The notes: generated by a model not told the origin, from the letters alone. A stretch of 48,465 nt of DNA from Micromonospora sp. CB01531 (GCF_001905095.1 NZ_LWLS01000101.1:1-48465), one strand, 5' to 3'. Shown: positions 25,883-34,966, counted from the first letter of the stretch. Numbers and translations are program-made.

Positions 25883-26830
25883 GTGGAGGATCCCCTGCCC
25901 GAGCAGATGCGCGCGGCGGCCGGCGCGTGGCTGGCGGCGCTCGACGAGCCGGCCCGACAGCGGGCCCGGCACGACTTCGCCGACGAGGCCGCGCGGCGCT
26001 GGCTGGAGTACCGGCCCCGGCCCCGGCCCGGGGTCAGCCTCGCCGACCTGGACGTCACCGCCCGCAAGGCCGCCCACCGGCTGCTCGCCACCGCGCTCAG
26101 CCCGCCCGCGTACGCCCAGGCCATGGCGGTCGTCGCCCTGGAGGAGGTGCTCGACCGGGCGGAGAGCTGGCGGCGCGGCCGGCACAGCGGCGACTACTGG
26201 GTGGCCGTCTTCGGCGATCCGACCCGCGACGACCGGTGGGGGTGGCGGTTCGAGGGGCACCACCTGTCGGTGACGATGACCGTGGTCGACGACCAGGTCT
26301 CCCCCGCCCCGCTCTTCCTCGGCGCGAACCCGGCCACCGTCCGGCACGCCGGCCGCCCGGTCTCCCGCCCGCTCGGACCCGAGGAGGACCTGGCCCGCGA
26401 ACTGCTCGACGCGCTCGGGCCGGCCGGCCGCGCCGCCGCGATCATCGCCGACGAGGCGCCCGGCGACATCATCAGCGCCACCCGGCCCACCGCGCCGGAC
26501 CGGCTCGACCCGCTCGGCGTGCCCCGGGACCGGCTCACCCCGACCGGGCGGGCGCTGCTCGACCAGCTCGTCGCCCTCTACCTGGACCGGCAGCCGCCCG
26601 AGCTGGCGGCCCGCGAGGCCGGTCGGCTCGACGGTGGGGAGCTGCACTTCGCCTGGGCCGGCCCCACCCGGCCGGGCCAGCGGCACTACTACCGGATCCA
26701 GGGCGACGACCTGCTGATCGAGTACGACAACACCACCGACGACGGCAACCACGCACACACCGTGCTGCGCCGCCCGGCCAGCGACTTCGGCGCCGACGTC
26801 CTGGCCGCCCACCACGCCACCGCGCACTAA
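25883..26830 (+). CDS. DUF3500 domain-containing protein
   Basis: 315 aa. Family features: the central GDYWVAVFGDPT then WGWRFEGHHLSVTMTVVDD, and the C-terminal FAWAGPTRPGQRHYYRIQGD followed by EYDNTTDDGNHAHTVLR. Function is uncertain. Conserved His and Asp residues in both halves suggest a metal site. No signal peptide is seen here, whereas some bacterial members are exported. The GTG start follows a TATACA box directly. It is convergent with the methyltransferase gene across a 38-bp GC-rich gap. Confidence 0.85.
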   Translation: MEDPLPEQMRAAAGAWLAALDEPARQRARHDFADEAARRWLEYRPRPRPGVSLADLDVTARKAAHRLLATALSPPAYAQAMAVVALEEVLDRAESWRRGRHSGDYWVAVFGDPTRDDRWGWRFEGHHLSVTMTVVDDQVSPAPLFLGANPATVRHAGRPVSRPLGPEEDLARELLDALGPAGRAAAIIADEAPGDIISATRPTAPDRLDPLGVPRDRLTPTGRALLDQLVALYLDRQPPELAAREAGRLDGGELHFAWAGPTRPGQRHYYRIQGDDLLIEYDNTTDDGNHAHTVLRRPASDFGADVLAAHHATAH

Positions 26831-26868
26831 CCCACCCCTCCGCCTCGGTCGCCGGGCCGGCCGGGCGG

Positions 26869-27627
26869 TCAGGGGTGGCGGGCCTCGATGAGGAAGCGTT
26901 GGGCGTGGGCCACGAAGGGGCCCTCGGCGCGGATCCGGTCGTGCAGGCGGCGCAGCTCCGGACGGTAGCGGTCGACCGTGAAGCTGGGGACCGTCCAGAT
27001 CACCTTGCGCAGGAAATACACCACCGCGGCGATGTCGTGGAAGACCGCCCGCAGGGTGGCCGTACGCAGGTCCACCACGGTCAGCCCGGCGGCCTCGGCG
27101 GCGGCGACCGCCTGCTCCGGGTGGCGCGCGGCCGGCGGCGGGAGCGGCCCGAGGATCGCCTCGCTCAGTTCCCGCTGGGTGCCGGCGCCGATCTGCTGGG
27201 AGAGGTAACTGCCGCCGGGGCGCAGCACCCGGGCGATCTCGTTCCACCAGGTGTCCACCGGATGCCGGCTGACCACCAGGTCGAAAGAGCCGGCCCGGAA
27301 CGGCAGCGGCGGCCGCTCCGCCACCTGGACGACGGTGGCACCGACCCGGCGCAGCGTACGGCGGGCGACGGCGACGTTCGGCGGCCACGCCTCGGTGGCG
27401 ACCAGCAGCGGGGGCGGGGCGGGCACCTCGGCCAGCACCTCTCCGCCGCCGGTGTCGATGTCCAGCGCGGCGTCGACGGTGGCCATCCGCGCGCCGACCA
27501 GACGGGCGTACCCCCACGGCGGGCGTTCCTCGCTGGCCCGCCCGGCCAGCCAGGCGAAGTCCCAGCCCTCGACCGGCACCGCCGCACCCTCGGCGATCAG
27601 CTCCTCGAAGTCACCATCCGCGCTCAT
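26869..27627 (-). CDS. Class I SAM-dependent methyltransferase
   Basis: 252 aa. A Rossmann methyltransferase: the SAM-binding glycine region is DIDTGGGEVLAEV (around 56-68), then LLVATEAWPPNVAVA, and motif II/III FDLVVSRHPVDTWWNEIARV with LRPGGSYLSQQ. The C-terminal part diverges (AAVVYFLRKVIWTVPSFTVD). It belongs to the generic Methyltransf_11 group, and the substrate is unknown. It lies downstream of DUF2231 on the same strand, with 42 bp between them. Confidence 0.88.
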   Translation of the reverse strand: MSADGDFEELIAEGAAVPVEGWDFAWLAGRASEERPPWGYARLVGARMATVDAALDIDTGGGEVLAEVPAPPPLLVATEAWPPNVAVARRTLRRVGATVVQVAERPPLPFRAGSFDLVVSRHPVDTWWNEIARVLRPGGSYLSQQIGAGTQRELSEAILGPLPPPAARHPEQAVAAAEAAGLTVVDLRTATLRAVFHDIAAVVYFLRKVIWTVPSFTVDRYRPELRRLHDRIRAEGPFVAHAQRFLIEARHP

Positions 27628-27669
27628 TCCGCCGAGCCTGTCGTAGCTGCGCGGGACGCGGCAACGGGT

Positions 27670-28194
27670 TTACCGGACAGGACCGGCCGCCCGGGCCGGC
27701 GGGCGGATGATCTCCACGGTGGACGCTGGGAGCTCGGCGAGCGCGTCGAACCCGCCCCGCTCGCCGGCCCGGCCGCGATCGAACTGGCGCATCAGCCCGG
27801 CTCCCAGCCACACCCCGACCGACCCGACGGCCAGCGCCAGCAGCTCGGTGGCCAACTGTCCGCCGGTCGCGCCCCGCTGCGGCGCGTGGGCCCGGATCAG
27901 GCAGGTGACCAGGAACAGCGCCGCCATCGCGGCGTTGACCAGGCTGACCGTGACGGCGGTGCGCCGGGTCCGGTCGGCGCGCACGTCCCACAGGTCGACC
28001 ATCCCGGCGACCGCGGTGAGCGCGGCGGCGACCAGGGCGGCCACGGCGGTCCAGTAGCCGACCTCGCCGAGGAAGGCCGGGCCGCCGGCGACGTCAGCCA
28101 GATCGAAGACCGCGGCGCTGACGAAGAGTCCGAACGGGAACGTCACCAGCATCGGTTGGATGGGGTGCCCCTGCACCCGCAGTCGGCTCTCCAT
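27670..28194 (-). CDS. DUF2231 membrane protein
   Basis: 174 aa with four hydrophobic segments, starting at GHPIQPMLVTFPFGLFVSA, the conserved opening of the family, then VGYWTAVAALVAAALTAVAG, VNAAMAALFLVTCLIRAH and LLALAVGSVGVWLGAGLM. A cytoplasmic tail of about 45 residues follows. Homologues are predicted inner-membrane proteins, some with haem or redox proteins nearby, but function is unknown. A SigB-type promoter lies immediately upstream. Confidence 0.88.
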   Translation of the reverse strand: MESRLRVQGHPIQPMLVTFPFGLFVSAAVFDLADVAGGPAFLGEVGYWTAVAALVAAALTAVAGMVDLWDVRADRTRRTAVTVSLVNAAMAALFLVTCLIRAHAPQRGATGGQLATELLALAVGSVGVWLGAGLMRQFDRGRAGERGGFDALAELPASTVEIIRPPARAAGPVR

Positions 28195-28235
28195 CGGTCC
28201 CTCCCCGGGTCGGCGCAGCTCACCAGTCCAGAGTG

Positions 28236-28261
28236 CTACCCCCGCGCCACCCGGACGAAAC
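28236..28261 (-). promoter_or_regulatory. SigB/SigF-type promoter of the DUF2231 gene
   Basis: On the minus strand GTTT (28261-28258), 16 bases, GGGTAG (28241-28236). The ATG at 28194 follows about 40 bases after the -10. The -35 overlaps the gap after the GAF-ANTAR stop at 28271. Confidence 0.55.
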
Positions 28262-28270
28262 GAACACCGC

Positions 28271-29011
28271 TCAGCTCTCCCGGGGCCGGGACACCGTGGA
28301 CACCAGCCGCTCGGCGACCTCGCGCAGCGGGATGTCCAACGAGGCGGCGGCGCTGCGCAGCACCGCCAGCGCCTCCGGCGCCGGGCAGCCGCGCTGCGTC
28401 ATGATCACCCCGACGGCCTGCCCGATCACGCCCTCCTCCAGCAGCGCCGCGTCGAGCTGGCCGGCCCGGGCGGCCTGCCGCTCCCGGTCCCGCACGGCGG
28501 CGAGGAGCAGCCCGGCGTGCTCGGCCAGGAGCATCGCGGTGAGCTGGTGCCGGGGGGTGAGCGCGTCGGCCGGCTCGGCGTACAGGTTGATCGCGCCGAT
28601 CACCTGCTCGTCCACGTCGACCGGCGCGGAGATCACCCCGCGTACGCCCAGCCCGCGGGCCCGCCCGGTCCAGGCGGGCCAGCGCGACTCCCGGTCGAGG
28701 TCCGCCGCGGTGATCATTTCGCGCCACCGGATGGCGGCCAGGGCCGGCGTGTCGGGGCCGTGCCGCAGGTCGTCCAGCTCGGCCCGGGCGGCGTCGGAGG
28801 CGGCCACCCCGGCCGGCTCGCCGGCACGCAGCGCGGTGAAGCCGCAGCTGTCCACCCCGGGTACGGCGTCCCGGGCGAGGCGGACCAGCCGGGCCAACGC
28901 CTCGTCGAAGTCGGCGACGGCGATCAGGCCGGCGGTCAGTTCGCGCAGCAGGGCGGCGGTCTCCAGCACGTTGAGTGGGTCGGTCACGGGTTCCCGCGTG
29001 TCGAGGTTCAC
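28271..29011 (-). CDS. GAF and ANTAR domain regulator
   Basis: 246 aa. The GAF domain (about 25-170) contains GVRGVISAPVDVDEQVIGAINLYA in adjacent strands. The ANTAR RNA-binding domain (about 180-235) contains LLEEGVIGQAVGVIMTQRGC and ALAVLRSAAASLDIPLREVA. ANTAR proteins bind paired hexaloop stem-loops to prevent transcription termination. The GAF ligand is unknown. I favour the GTG at 29011 because a 22-codon ORF ends on it (GTGA). The GTG at 28987 is the alternative. A SigB-type promoter lies upstream. Confidence 0.88.
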   Translation of the reverse strand: MNLDTREPVTDPLNVLETAALLRELTAGLIAVADFDEALARLVRLARDAVPGVDSCGFTALRAGEPAGVAASDAARAELDDLRHGPDTPALAAIRWREMITAADLDRESRWPAWTGRARGLGVRGVISAPVDVDEQVIGAINLYAEPADALTPRHQLTAMLLAEHAGLLLAAVRDRERQAARAGQLDAALLEEGVIGQAVGVIMTQRGCPAPEALAVLRSAAASLDIPLREVAERLVSTVSRPRES

Positions 29012-29076
29012 CGGGCCACGGCCCCCGCCACCTCCGACCACGCGGTGTCCCCGTTCGGCGCCATTGCCTGTCCCAT
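29008..29076 (-). CDS. Possible 22-aa leader ORF ahead of GAF-ANTAR
   Basis: It starts ATGGGACAGGC after GGGAGAGAG, encodes MGQAMAPNGDTAWSEVAGAV plus two residues, and its TGA overlaps the GAF-ANTAR GTG. The strong ribosome site and exact overlap suggest a coupling leader peptide. It lies between the SigB-type promoter and the regulator gene. Its shortness keeps confidence low. Confidence 0.35.
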   Translation of the reverse strand: MGQAMAPNGDTAWSEVAGAVAR

Positions 29077-29108
29077 CCGCTCTCTCCCTGACTCGAAGCC
29101 CCGGCCTA

Positions 29109-29134
29109 CTACCCTGACAAACCAGGTTCGAAAC
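29109..29134 (-). promoter_or_regulatory. SigB/SigF-type promoter of the GAF-ANTAR gene
   Basis: On the minus strand GTTT (29134-29131), 16 bases, GGGTAG (29114-29109). It starts right after the secA2 terminator, giving the GAF-ANTAR gene its own transcript. Confidence 0.55.
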
Positions 29135-29140
29135 AGCGCA

Positions 29141-29184
29141 AAGGGGTCCCTTCCGGCGCGCCATGCGCCGGGGCGGGACCCCTT
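29141..29184. terminator. Two-part terminator hairpin after secA2
   Basis: Outer arms AAGGGGTCCC/GGGACCCCTT (29141-29150, 29175-29184) and inner arms CCGGCGC/GCGCCGG (29153-29159, 29165-29171) around GCCAT. It starts 10 bp after the secA2 stop on the minus strand. Confidence 0.75.
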
Positions 29185-29193
29185 CGTCGACGG

Positions 29194-31488
29194 TCAGCGG
29201 GATCCGGAGATGAGCCGCCGCCCCACCGAGGCGATCAGCCGGTCCAGCTCCGAGCCGAACGGGTTGTCGTGCACCAGGTACGTCCAGGTGGCGCTCGGCC
29301 GGACCAGCTTCGCGGCGTCCGGCTCCCAGCCCTCGTCGAACTCGGTCTCCTCGAAGGTCGCGATGGTCCGCGCCTCGATCTCCGGGACGAGCGCGTTGAA
29401 CGCCGGGACGGCGCTGCGGTGGAACTCGTCCAGCGGGTCGAGGCGGCCCAGCGCCCGCAGGTGCACACCCTCGCGGACCTCGGAGAGCTCGGCCAGGTGC
29501 TCGGCCCAGAGCCGGTCCAGGTGGTAGAGGGCGATCTTCCGGGCCACCTCGGCGAGCAGGTCCTCGTCCATCTCGCCGGCCTTCTCCGGCACCCGCTCCA
29601 GCAGCATGAGCGCGGCGATGTCGCTGGTCAGCAGCCGCTCCCGCCGCTCGGCGAGGGCCTTGCGCTGCTGCTCGATCACCACGCTGTAGCGCCAGGTGTT
29701 GCGGTGGATCTCGTGGTTGACGCCCTCCGCGACCCGCTGGGCGTGCTCCACCGCGTAGTCGACCTGCGGGTCGGTGACCAGGCCGTCGGCGTTCATCCGG
29801 GGCGACGCCGGGACGGTGTCGCCGGCGTGCCGGACGACGAGGTCGTCCTCCAGGCTGACGAAGAAGACCGACCCGCCCGGGTCGCCCTGCCGGCCGGCCC
29901 GGCCGCGGAGCTGGTCGTCGACCCGGCGGCTGTCGTGCCGGCCGCTGCCGATCACGTACAGGCCGCCGAGGTCGGCCACCCGCTCCCGGTCGGCCTGGTC
30001 GCTGCCGCCGAGGCGGATGTCGACGCCGCGGCCGGCCATCTGGGTGGAGACGGTCACCGCGCCGTGCGCGCCGGCCTCGGCGATGATCGCCGCCTCCTCG
30101 TCGTCGTTCTTGGCGTTGAGGACCACGCAGGACACGCCGGCCGCGTGCAGCCCGGCCGCCAAGCCCTCGGACTCCTTGACGTCCAGGGTGCCGACCAGCA
30201 CCGGGCGGCCCGCCTCGTGGCAGCGCTTGATCTCGTCGATCAGCGCCTCCTCCTTCTCGGCCCGGGTGGCGTAGATCCGGTCCGGCTCGTCCTCCCGGAT
30301 GCACGGGGTGTTCGGCGGGATCACCGCCACCTCGAGGCCGAAGAACTCGCGGAGCTGGTCGCCGACGAGCACCGCGGTCGCGGTCATCCCGCAGACCTTC
30401 GGGTAGAGCGCGATGAACGCCTGCACGGCGATGGTGCCCAGCACCTCACCCTCGGCGGTCGCGTCCAGGCCCTCCTTCGCCTCGACCGCGGCCTGCAGCC
30501 CGTCCGGCCAGCGGCGGCGCTGGGCCACCCGGCCGCGCATCTCGTCGATCAGCTCGACCGAGCCGTCCCGGACGATGTAGTCGACGTCGCGGTGCAGCAG
30601 GGCGTGCGCGTGCAGCGCCACGTTGACCGCGGAGAGCTGCCCGACGTGCTCCTCGTCGTACAGGTCGATGCCGCCGAGCTTGGCCTCGACGGTGGCCAGG
30701 CCGTCGGAGGTGAAGGCGACGCTGCGGCCGTCCTCGGCGATCGTGTAGTGCTTGCCCTTGCGCAGGCCGCGGACCAGCCCGGCGGCCGCGTGCACCGGGT
30801 CCTGCTCGCCGGCGACCGCGCCGGCGAGCACCATCGGTACCCGGGCCTCGTCGATGAGGATGGAGTCGGCCTCGTCGACGATGGCGGTCTTCAGCGCCGG
30901 CTGCACCCGGTCGTCGAGGTCGGTGACGAGCTGGTCGCGGAGGAAGTCGAAGCCGGCCTCGCTGACCGAGACGTAGGTGACGTCGCAGGCGTACGCGGCG
31001 CGCCGCTCGTCGGGGGTGGAGGCCTCGTTGACCCAGCCGACGGTGAGCCCGAGCAGCCGGTAGACCGGCGCCATCCAGTCGGCGTCGCGGCGGGCCAGGT
31101 AGTCGTTGACGGTGAGCACGTGGACCGGGCCGTTGCCCAGCCGGACGTGGCCGTACGCGGCGATGGTCGCGGTGAGCGTCTTGCCCTCACCGGTGGCCAT
31201 CTCGGCCACCTTGCCGGAGAGCAGCGCCATCGCGCCGAGCAGCTGGACGTCGTAGGGCCGCTGGTCGAGGCCGCGGCGGGCCGCCTCCCGGCCGATCGCG
31301 CAGATCTCCTCGTACCCCTCGGCCTGCCCGGCGGCCTCGGTCAGCTCGGCGTCGGAGAGCTTCTCCAGCTCCGCCTCGCGGGCCTCGACGGCCGGCAGCA
31401 GCTTCTCCAGCGGGGCCAGGTCGACCGTCGTCCCCGGGCGCTGGAGGAACCGCCGGAACCTGGTCTTCAACCGTTGCGACACACCCAT
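29194..31488 (-). CDS. secA2: Accessory Sec translocase ATPase SecA2
   Basis: 764 aa. Cytosolic DEAD-type motor that drives a subset of proteins through SecYEG. Walker A is MATGEGKT (97-104, K103), the DEAD box is VDEAD (204-208), and the helicase-like motif TQMAGRGVDI and LRGRAGRQGDPG are intact. Compared with housekeeping SecA (about 900 aa), the C-terminal zinc-binding tail is missing and the preprotein/helical wing regions are shortened, which fits SecA2. The ATG at 31488 (MGVSQRLKTRFRRFLQRPG) is chosen by similarity, and the longer upstream frame is not conserved. TACCGT ends eight bases before it, so the mRNA may be nearly leaderless. Confidence 0.93.
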   Translation of the reverse strand: MGVSQRLKTRFRRFLQRPGTTVDLAPLEKLLPAVEAREAELEKLSDAELTEAAGQAEGYEEICAIGREAARRGLDQRPYDVQLLGAMALLSGKVAEMATGEGKTLTATIAAYGHVRLGNGPVHVLTVNDYLARRDADWMAPVYRLLGLTVGWVNEASTPDERRAAYACDVTYVSVSEAGFDFLRDQLVTDLDDRVQPALKTAIVDEADSILIDEARVPMVLAGAVAGEQDPVHAAAGLVRGLRKGKHYTIAEDGRSVAFTSDGLATVEAKLGGIDLYDEEHVGQLSAVNVALHAHALLHRDVDYIVRDGSVELIDEMRGRVAQRRRWPDGLQAAVEAKEGLDATAEGEVLGTIAVQAFIALYPKVCGMTATAVLVGDQLREFFGLEVAVIPPNTPCIREDEPDRIYATRAEKEEALIDEIKRCHEAGRPVLVGTLDVKESEGLAAGLHAAGVSCVVLNAKNDDEEAAIIAEAGAHGAVTVSTQMAGRGVDIRLGGSDQADRERVADLGGLYVIGSGRHDSRRVDDQLRGRAGRQGDPGGSVFFVSLEDDLVVRHAGDTVPASPRMNADGLVTDPQVDYAVEHAQRVAEGVNHEIHRNTWRYSVVIEQQRKALAERRERLLTSDIAALMLLERVPEKAGEMDEDLLAEVARKIALYHLDRLWAEHLAELSEVREGVHLRALGRLDPLDEFHRSAVPAFNALVPEIEARTIATFEETEFDEGWEPDAAKLVRPSATWTYLVHDNPFGSELDRLIASVGRRLISGSR

Positions 31489-31639
31489 GAGCGGCAACGG
31501 TACGCGAACCGGAGCCGATTGTGACCCCCGCCCGGCGCCGGGTCTGTCCGGTGTCCGGTTTCCTGACCGTTTCGGCAGCTCAGAGCGGTTCCGACCGAGG
31601 GCCGTCGGGAGGGTCGCCGGCGGCCGGCCGGCCCACGGG

Positions 31640-32728
31640 TCAGCCGGCAAACACCACCTGGAGTTCCTGCCGGCGGCGCTCGGCAAGGTCGATCAGCAGC
31701 GCCGGCGCCTCGTCGAGCGGCACCACCGCCGTCACGACGTGCTTGCGGATCAGGTCGCCGTACTGGCGCAGCAGCTCGACGGTCTCCGCGGAGAGCCGTT
31801 CCCGGTCCCAGGTGGGGGCGAGCCCGCGGGGCACCCGCCCGATCTGGGCGCAGCGCAGCGACAGCCCGTTGTGGTGGAACTCCTCGCCGAGCCGGACCTC
31901 GTCCGCGCCGGACTGGTAGAACGCGAGGTCGATGACGGTGCCCTGGGGGCGCAGCAGGCGCAGCGCGAGGTGCAGCGCCCAGGCCTGGCCCCGGCACTGG
32001 AACACCACGTCGGCGCCCCGGTCGCCGGCGGCGTGGTGCCACCGGGTCTTGAGCACCACCGCCGGGTCGTCCGCGGCCGGGTCCAGGGTCTCCAGGCCGA
32101 GCGCCTCGGCCACCTCCCGCCGGGCCGGGGTGGGGTCGAGGACCACCACGGACGCGGCGCCGTGCCGCCGGGCGAACAGGGCGGTGAGCAGGGCGACGAC
32201 CCCGCTGCCGACCACCGCCACCCGGCGGCCGCGTACGCCGTCGCCGAGCGAGCGCACGTCGGTGCCGCACAGGTCGGCGGCGGCGTGCAGCAGCCCGTTG
32301 GCGCAGATCGGGCCCATGTGCGCGACGTAGACGCCGAGCAGCGGGTCGACGTCGTCGGGGAGCGGGACGAAGCGTTCGGCGAGCGGGTCGGCGATGTACC
32401 CGGTGCGGTGGCCGTAGGTCATCGCGCCCACGGTGCCCACCGGGACGGCCGGGGTGCGGCTCTCCACCACCCGGCCGACCTGCATGTAGCCGAGCCGGGT
32501 CACCGGGTACGGAGTGCTCGCCGCGCCGGGCTGGAACAGCCCGAGATCACTGTTCCAGGTGACGTTGAGGTAGGGGTTGGTGCCCTTGACGTAGCTCAGC
32601 TCGGTGCCAGCGGAGACCCCGCTGCACACCGTCGCCACCCGGAAGGTGCCCTCGCGCAGCTCACCCGCCTCCTGCTCGACCAGCTCCACCGCGCCCGGTC
32701 CGTTGACCACGACCACCCGGTCACGCAT
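31640..32728 (-). CDS. MDR-family zinc-type alcohol dehydrogenase
   Basis: 362 aa. The medium-chain dehydrogenase fold has CSGVSAGTELSYVKG in the catalytic domain and a Rossmann cofactor site VAVVGSGVVALLTALFA followed by VVVLDPTPARREVAEALGL. The catalytic Cys region is present, but the structural-zinc four-Cys lobe is absent. It overlaps the upstream Gfo/Idh gene by eight bases (ATGCGTGA). Such dehydrogenase plus Gfo/Idh pairs are typical of sugar-derivative pathways, but the substrate cannot be read here. Confidence 0.87.
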   Translation of the reverse strand: MRDRVVVVNGPGAVELVEQEAGELREGTFRVATVCSGVSAGTELSYVKGTNPYLNVTWNSDLGLFQPGAASTPYPVTRLGYMQVGRVVESRTPAVPVGTVGAMTYGHRTGYIADPLAERFVPLPDDVDPLLGVYVAHMGPICANGLLHAAADLCGTDVRSLGDGVRGRRVAVVGSGVVALLTALFARRHGAASVVVLDPTPARREVAEALGLETLDPAADDPAVVLKTRWHHAAGDRGADVVFQCRGQAWALHLALRLLRPQGTVIDLAFYQSGADEVRLGEEFHHNGLSLRCAQIGRVPRGLAPTWDRERLSAETVELLRQYGDLIRKHVVTAVVPLDEAPALLIDLAERRRQELQVVFAG

Positions 32729-33761
32729 CGACGGTCACCCCGGTCGGTTCGGCCGGCACCGCGTCGGCGACCGGGGTGGTGAGCCGGGCGGCCGGCCCGG
32801 TGGGCAGCGCCACGCTGCGCCCGGTCCGCGCCGACTCCGCCACCGCGAGGGCGAGCCGCTGGGTGCGCAGCGCCTCAGCGTACGGGACGCGGATGTCGTC
32901 GCCGATGCCCCGCACCGCGTCGACGAAGGCCCGGTCGACGGCCACCCGGGCACCGTCCGGGTCGGCGGGCAGGTGCCGCTCCCCCTCACCGTCGCAGATC
33001 AGCAGGCCGTCCTCGGCCAGCGACATCGCCAGCCCGTCGGCGAGGATCTCCACGCCGGCCCGGTGCTTCCAGCCGAGCACGCAGGCCGCGGCGAGGGTGC
33101 CGACCGCGCCGGAGGTGAAGCGCACGGTCGCCGTGGTGACCGAGTCGATGTCGGCGCCCTCCACCGGCGGCGGGGTCCCGTCGCCGTACGCGGTCACCTC
33201 CGACGCCTCGCCGACCAGCACCCGGACCAGGTCGAGCACATGTGCGGCCTGCTCGACGACCGGGCCGCCGGAACGGTCGCACCGGGCCCACCAGGCCACC
33301 GGCGGGACCTTGTCCAGCCAGGCCGCGTTGACCATCCGCGCCGGGCGGTCGGCGAGCAGCTGCCGGGCCTCCGCCACGACGTGCAGGTAGCGCCAGTGGT
33401 GGCCCACCGCGGTGAGCAGTCCCCGCCGCTCGACCAGCGCGGCGATCCGTTCCGCGGTCTCCAGGTCCACCGCCACCGGCTTCTCCACAAACATCGGCAC
33501 GCCGGCGTCGATGACCGCCTCCTCCACCGGGCCGTGCGCGAACGGCGGTACGCAGACGTACACGGCGTCCGGGCCGGCGGCGAGCAGTTCCGCCACGTCG
33601 GCGAAGGGTCGTCCGCCGTACGTCCCGGCGAGGGCCGCCGCCGCGTCCCGGGCGACATCGGTCACCCCGACCAGTTCCACGTCCTCGAAGCCCGTCAGCA
33701 CGCGGGCATGGCGTTGCGCCACCCCACCGGCCCCGACCAGTCCCACCCGGCACGTACGCAT
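32721..33761 (-). CDS. Gfo/Idh/MocA family oxidoreductase
   Basis: 346 aa. The N-terminal Rossmann motif is VGLVGAGGVAQRHARVL, the conserved EKP is in FVEKPVAVDLETAERI, and the catalytic region has GHHWRYLHVV and GGPVVEQAAHVLDLVRVLVG. It uses NAD(P) to oxidise or reduce a sugar or cyclitol hydroxyl. The start is ATG 33761 (MRTCRVGLVGAG), and longer frames add a non-conserved Arg-rich leader. It is translationally coupled to the MDR dehydrogenase and divergent from gpgS across 146 bp. Confidence 0.9.
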   Translation of the reverse strand: MRTCRVGLVGAGGVAQRHARVLTGFEDVELVGVTDVARDAAAALAGTYGGRPFADVAELLAAGPDAVYVCVPPFAHGPVEEAVIDAGVPMFVEKPVAVDLETAERIAALVERRGLLTAVGHHWRYLHVVAEARQLLADRPARMVNAAWLDKVPPVAWWARCDRSGGPVVEQAAHVLDLVRVLVGEASEVTAYGDGTPPPVEGADIDSVTTATVRFTSGAVGTLAAACVLGWKHRAGVEILADGLAMSLAEDGLLICDGEGERHLPADPDGARVAVDRAFVDAVRGIGDDIRVPYAEALRTQRLALAVAESARTGRSVALPTGPAARLTTPVADAVPAEPTGVTVDA

Positions 33762-33907
33762 CCGTCGACCCTCCCGCCGCGACTCACGAAGCTGCCGACT
33801 GCTCTCCCCTGGTCGGCGCGCAACCAAACGTTCACCGGCGAGGAACCAGCCGGAGAGTGGGGGGTGATCACGCTGTTCGGCATGATCCGGTTAGCGCGGG
33901 GTGGGTA

Positions 33908-34966
33908 ATGGGAAAAGCAAACCCGCGTTTCCGCCACAACCTGGGGGTGCCAGTGCGGGATACACAAGCAGTCGTTTCACCTGTGGTGGAGGCCTGGGCC
34001 ACGTACCGCACCACATCGGCGGACGACTGGCCGGCGCAGCGGTTGCTGCGGGCGAAGGGTGACGGCCGGGTCAGCGTGGTGCTGCCGGCGCGCAACGAGG
34101 AGGCCACGGTCGGCGCCATCGTGTCGACGATCCGCGAGCACCTGATGGACCGGATCCCGCTGGTGGACGAGCTGATCGTGGTGGATTCCCGGTCGACCGA
34201 CCGGACCGCCCAGGTGGCGCGGGCGGCCGGCGCCGAGGTGGTCAGCCAGGATGCGATGACCCGCGGGCTGCCGCGGCTGTCCGGCAAGGGCGACGCGCTC
34301 TGGGCGGGACTGGCGGCGGCCGAGGGGGACGTGGTCGCGTTCGTCGACGCCGATCTGCGCGAGTTCCGGCCACACTTCGTCACCGGGCTGATCGGCCCGC
34401 TGCTGACCGACCCGTCGGTCGATTTCGTCAAGGGCTTCTACCACCGGCCCCTGGTACGGGCCAGCGGCGTGGAGCCGGACGGCGGCGGGCGGGTCACCGA
34501 GTTGGCGGCCCGCCCGCTGCTGAATCTCTTCTGGCCCGAGCTGGCCGGGTTCGTGCAGCCGCTGGCGGGCGAGTACGCCGGCCGCCGGGTGGTGCTGGAG
34601 CAGGTGCCGTTCGTCTCCGGGTACGGCGTGGAGACGGCCATGCTCATCGACCTGTTGGAGCTGGTCGGGCTGGACGCGCTGGCCCAGGTGGACCTCGGCC
34701 AGCGCAAGCACCGCCACCAGGACGCCGCCGCGCTGGGCCGGATGTCCGCCCAGATCATGCTCACCGTCTGGTCACGGTTGCAGCGGCGGGGCTGGGCGAG
34801 CCCGGAGGCCGTTCCGAGCACCCTGCTGACCCAGTTCCGGCGGGGCGGCTCGGAGGCGCTGCCCAACCTGGACCGGGAGATCGTGGTCAGCGACATCTCG
34901 ATCGAGGAGCGCCCACCGCTGGCCCAGTTGCGGCACCGGGTGCCCCGGCGACGGGTCGCGGCGTGA
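33908..34966 (+). CDS. gpgS: Glucosyl-3-phosphoglycerate synthase
   Basis: 352 aa, GT-A fold GT81 enzyme that transfers glucose from NDP-glucose to 3-phosphoglycerate. This is the first step to glucosylglycerate, a compatible solute and the primer of methylglucose lipopolysaccharides. Diagnostic regions are VSVVLPARNEEATVGAIVS, the metal-binding FVDADLREF, VDFVKGFYHRP and FVSGYGVETAMLIDLL. The ATG at 33908 is used, and a GTG at 33953 (VRDTQAVV) after GGGGG is a plausible shorter start. The GT4 gene follows by 70 bp. Confidence 0.93.
   Translation: MGKANPRFRHNLGVPVRDTQAVVSPVVEAWATYRTTSADDWPAQRLLRAKGDGRVSVVLPARNEEATVGAIVSTIREHLMDRIPLVDELIVVDSRSTDRTAQVARAAGAEVVSQDAMTRGLPRLSGKGDALWAGLAAAEGDVVAFVDADLREFRPHFVTGLIGPLLTDPSVDFVKGFYHRPLVRASGVEPDGGGRVTELAARPLLNLFWPELAGFVQPLAGEYAGRRVVLEQVPFVSGYGVETAMLIDLLELVGLDALAQVDLGQRKHRHQDAAALGRMSAQIMLTVWSRLQRRGWASPEAVPSTLLTQFRRGGSEALPNLDREIVVSDISIEERPPLAQLRHRVPRRRVAA

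Noticed and set aside
29269..31524. 751-codon plus-strand frame opposite secA2
   Set aside because: High-GC shadow. SecA2 motifs on the minus strand account for the region.
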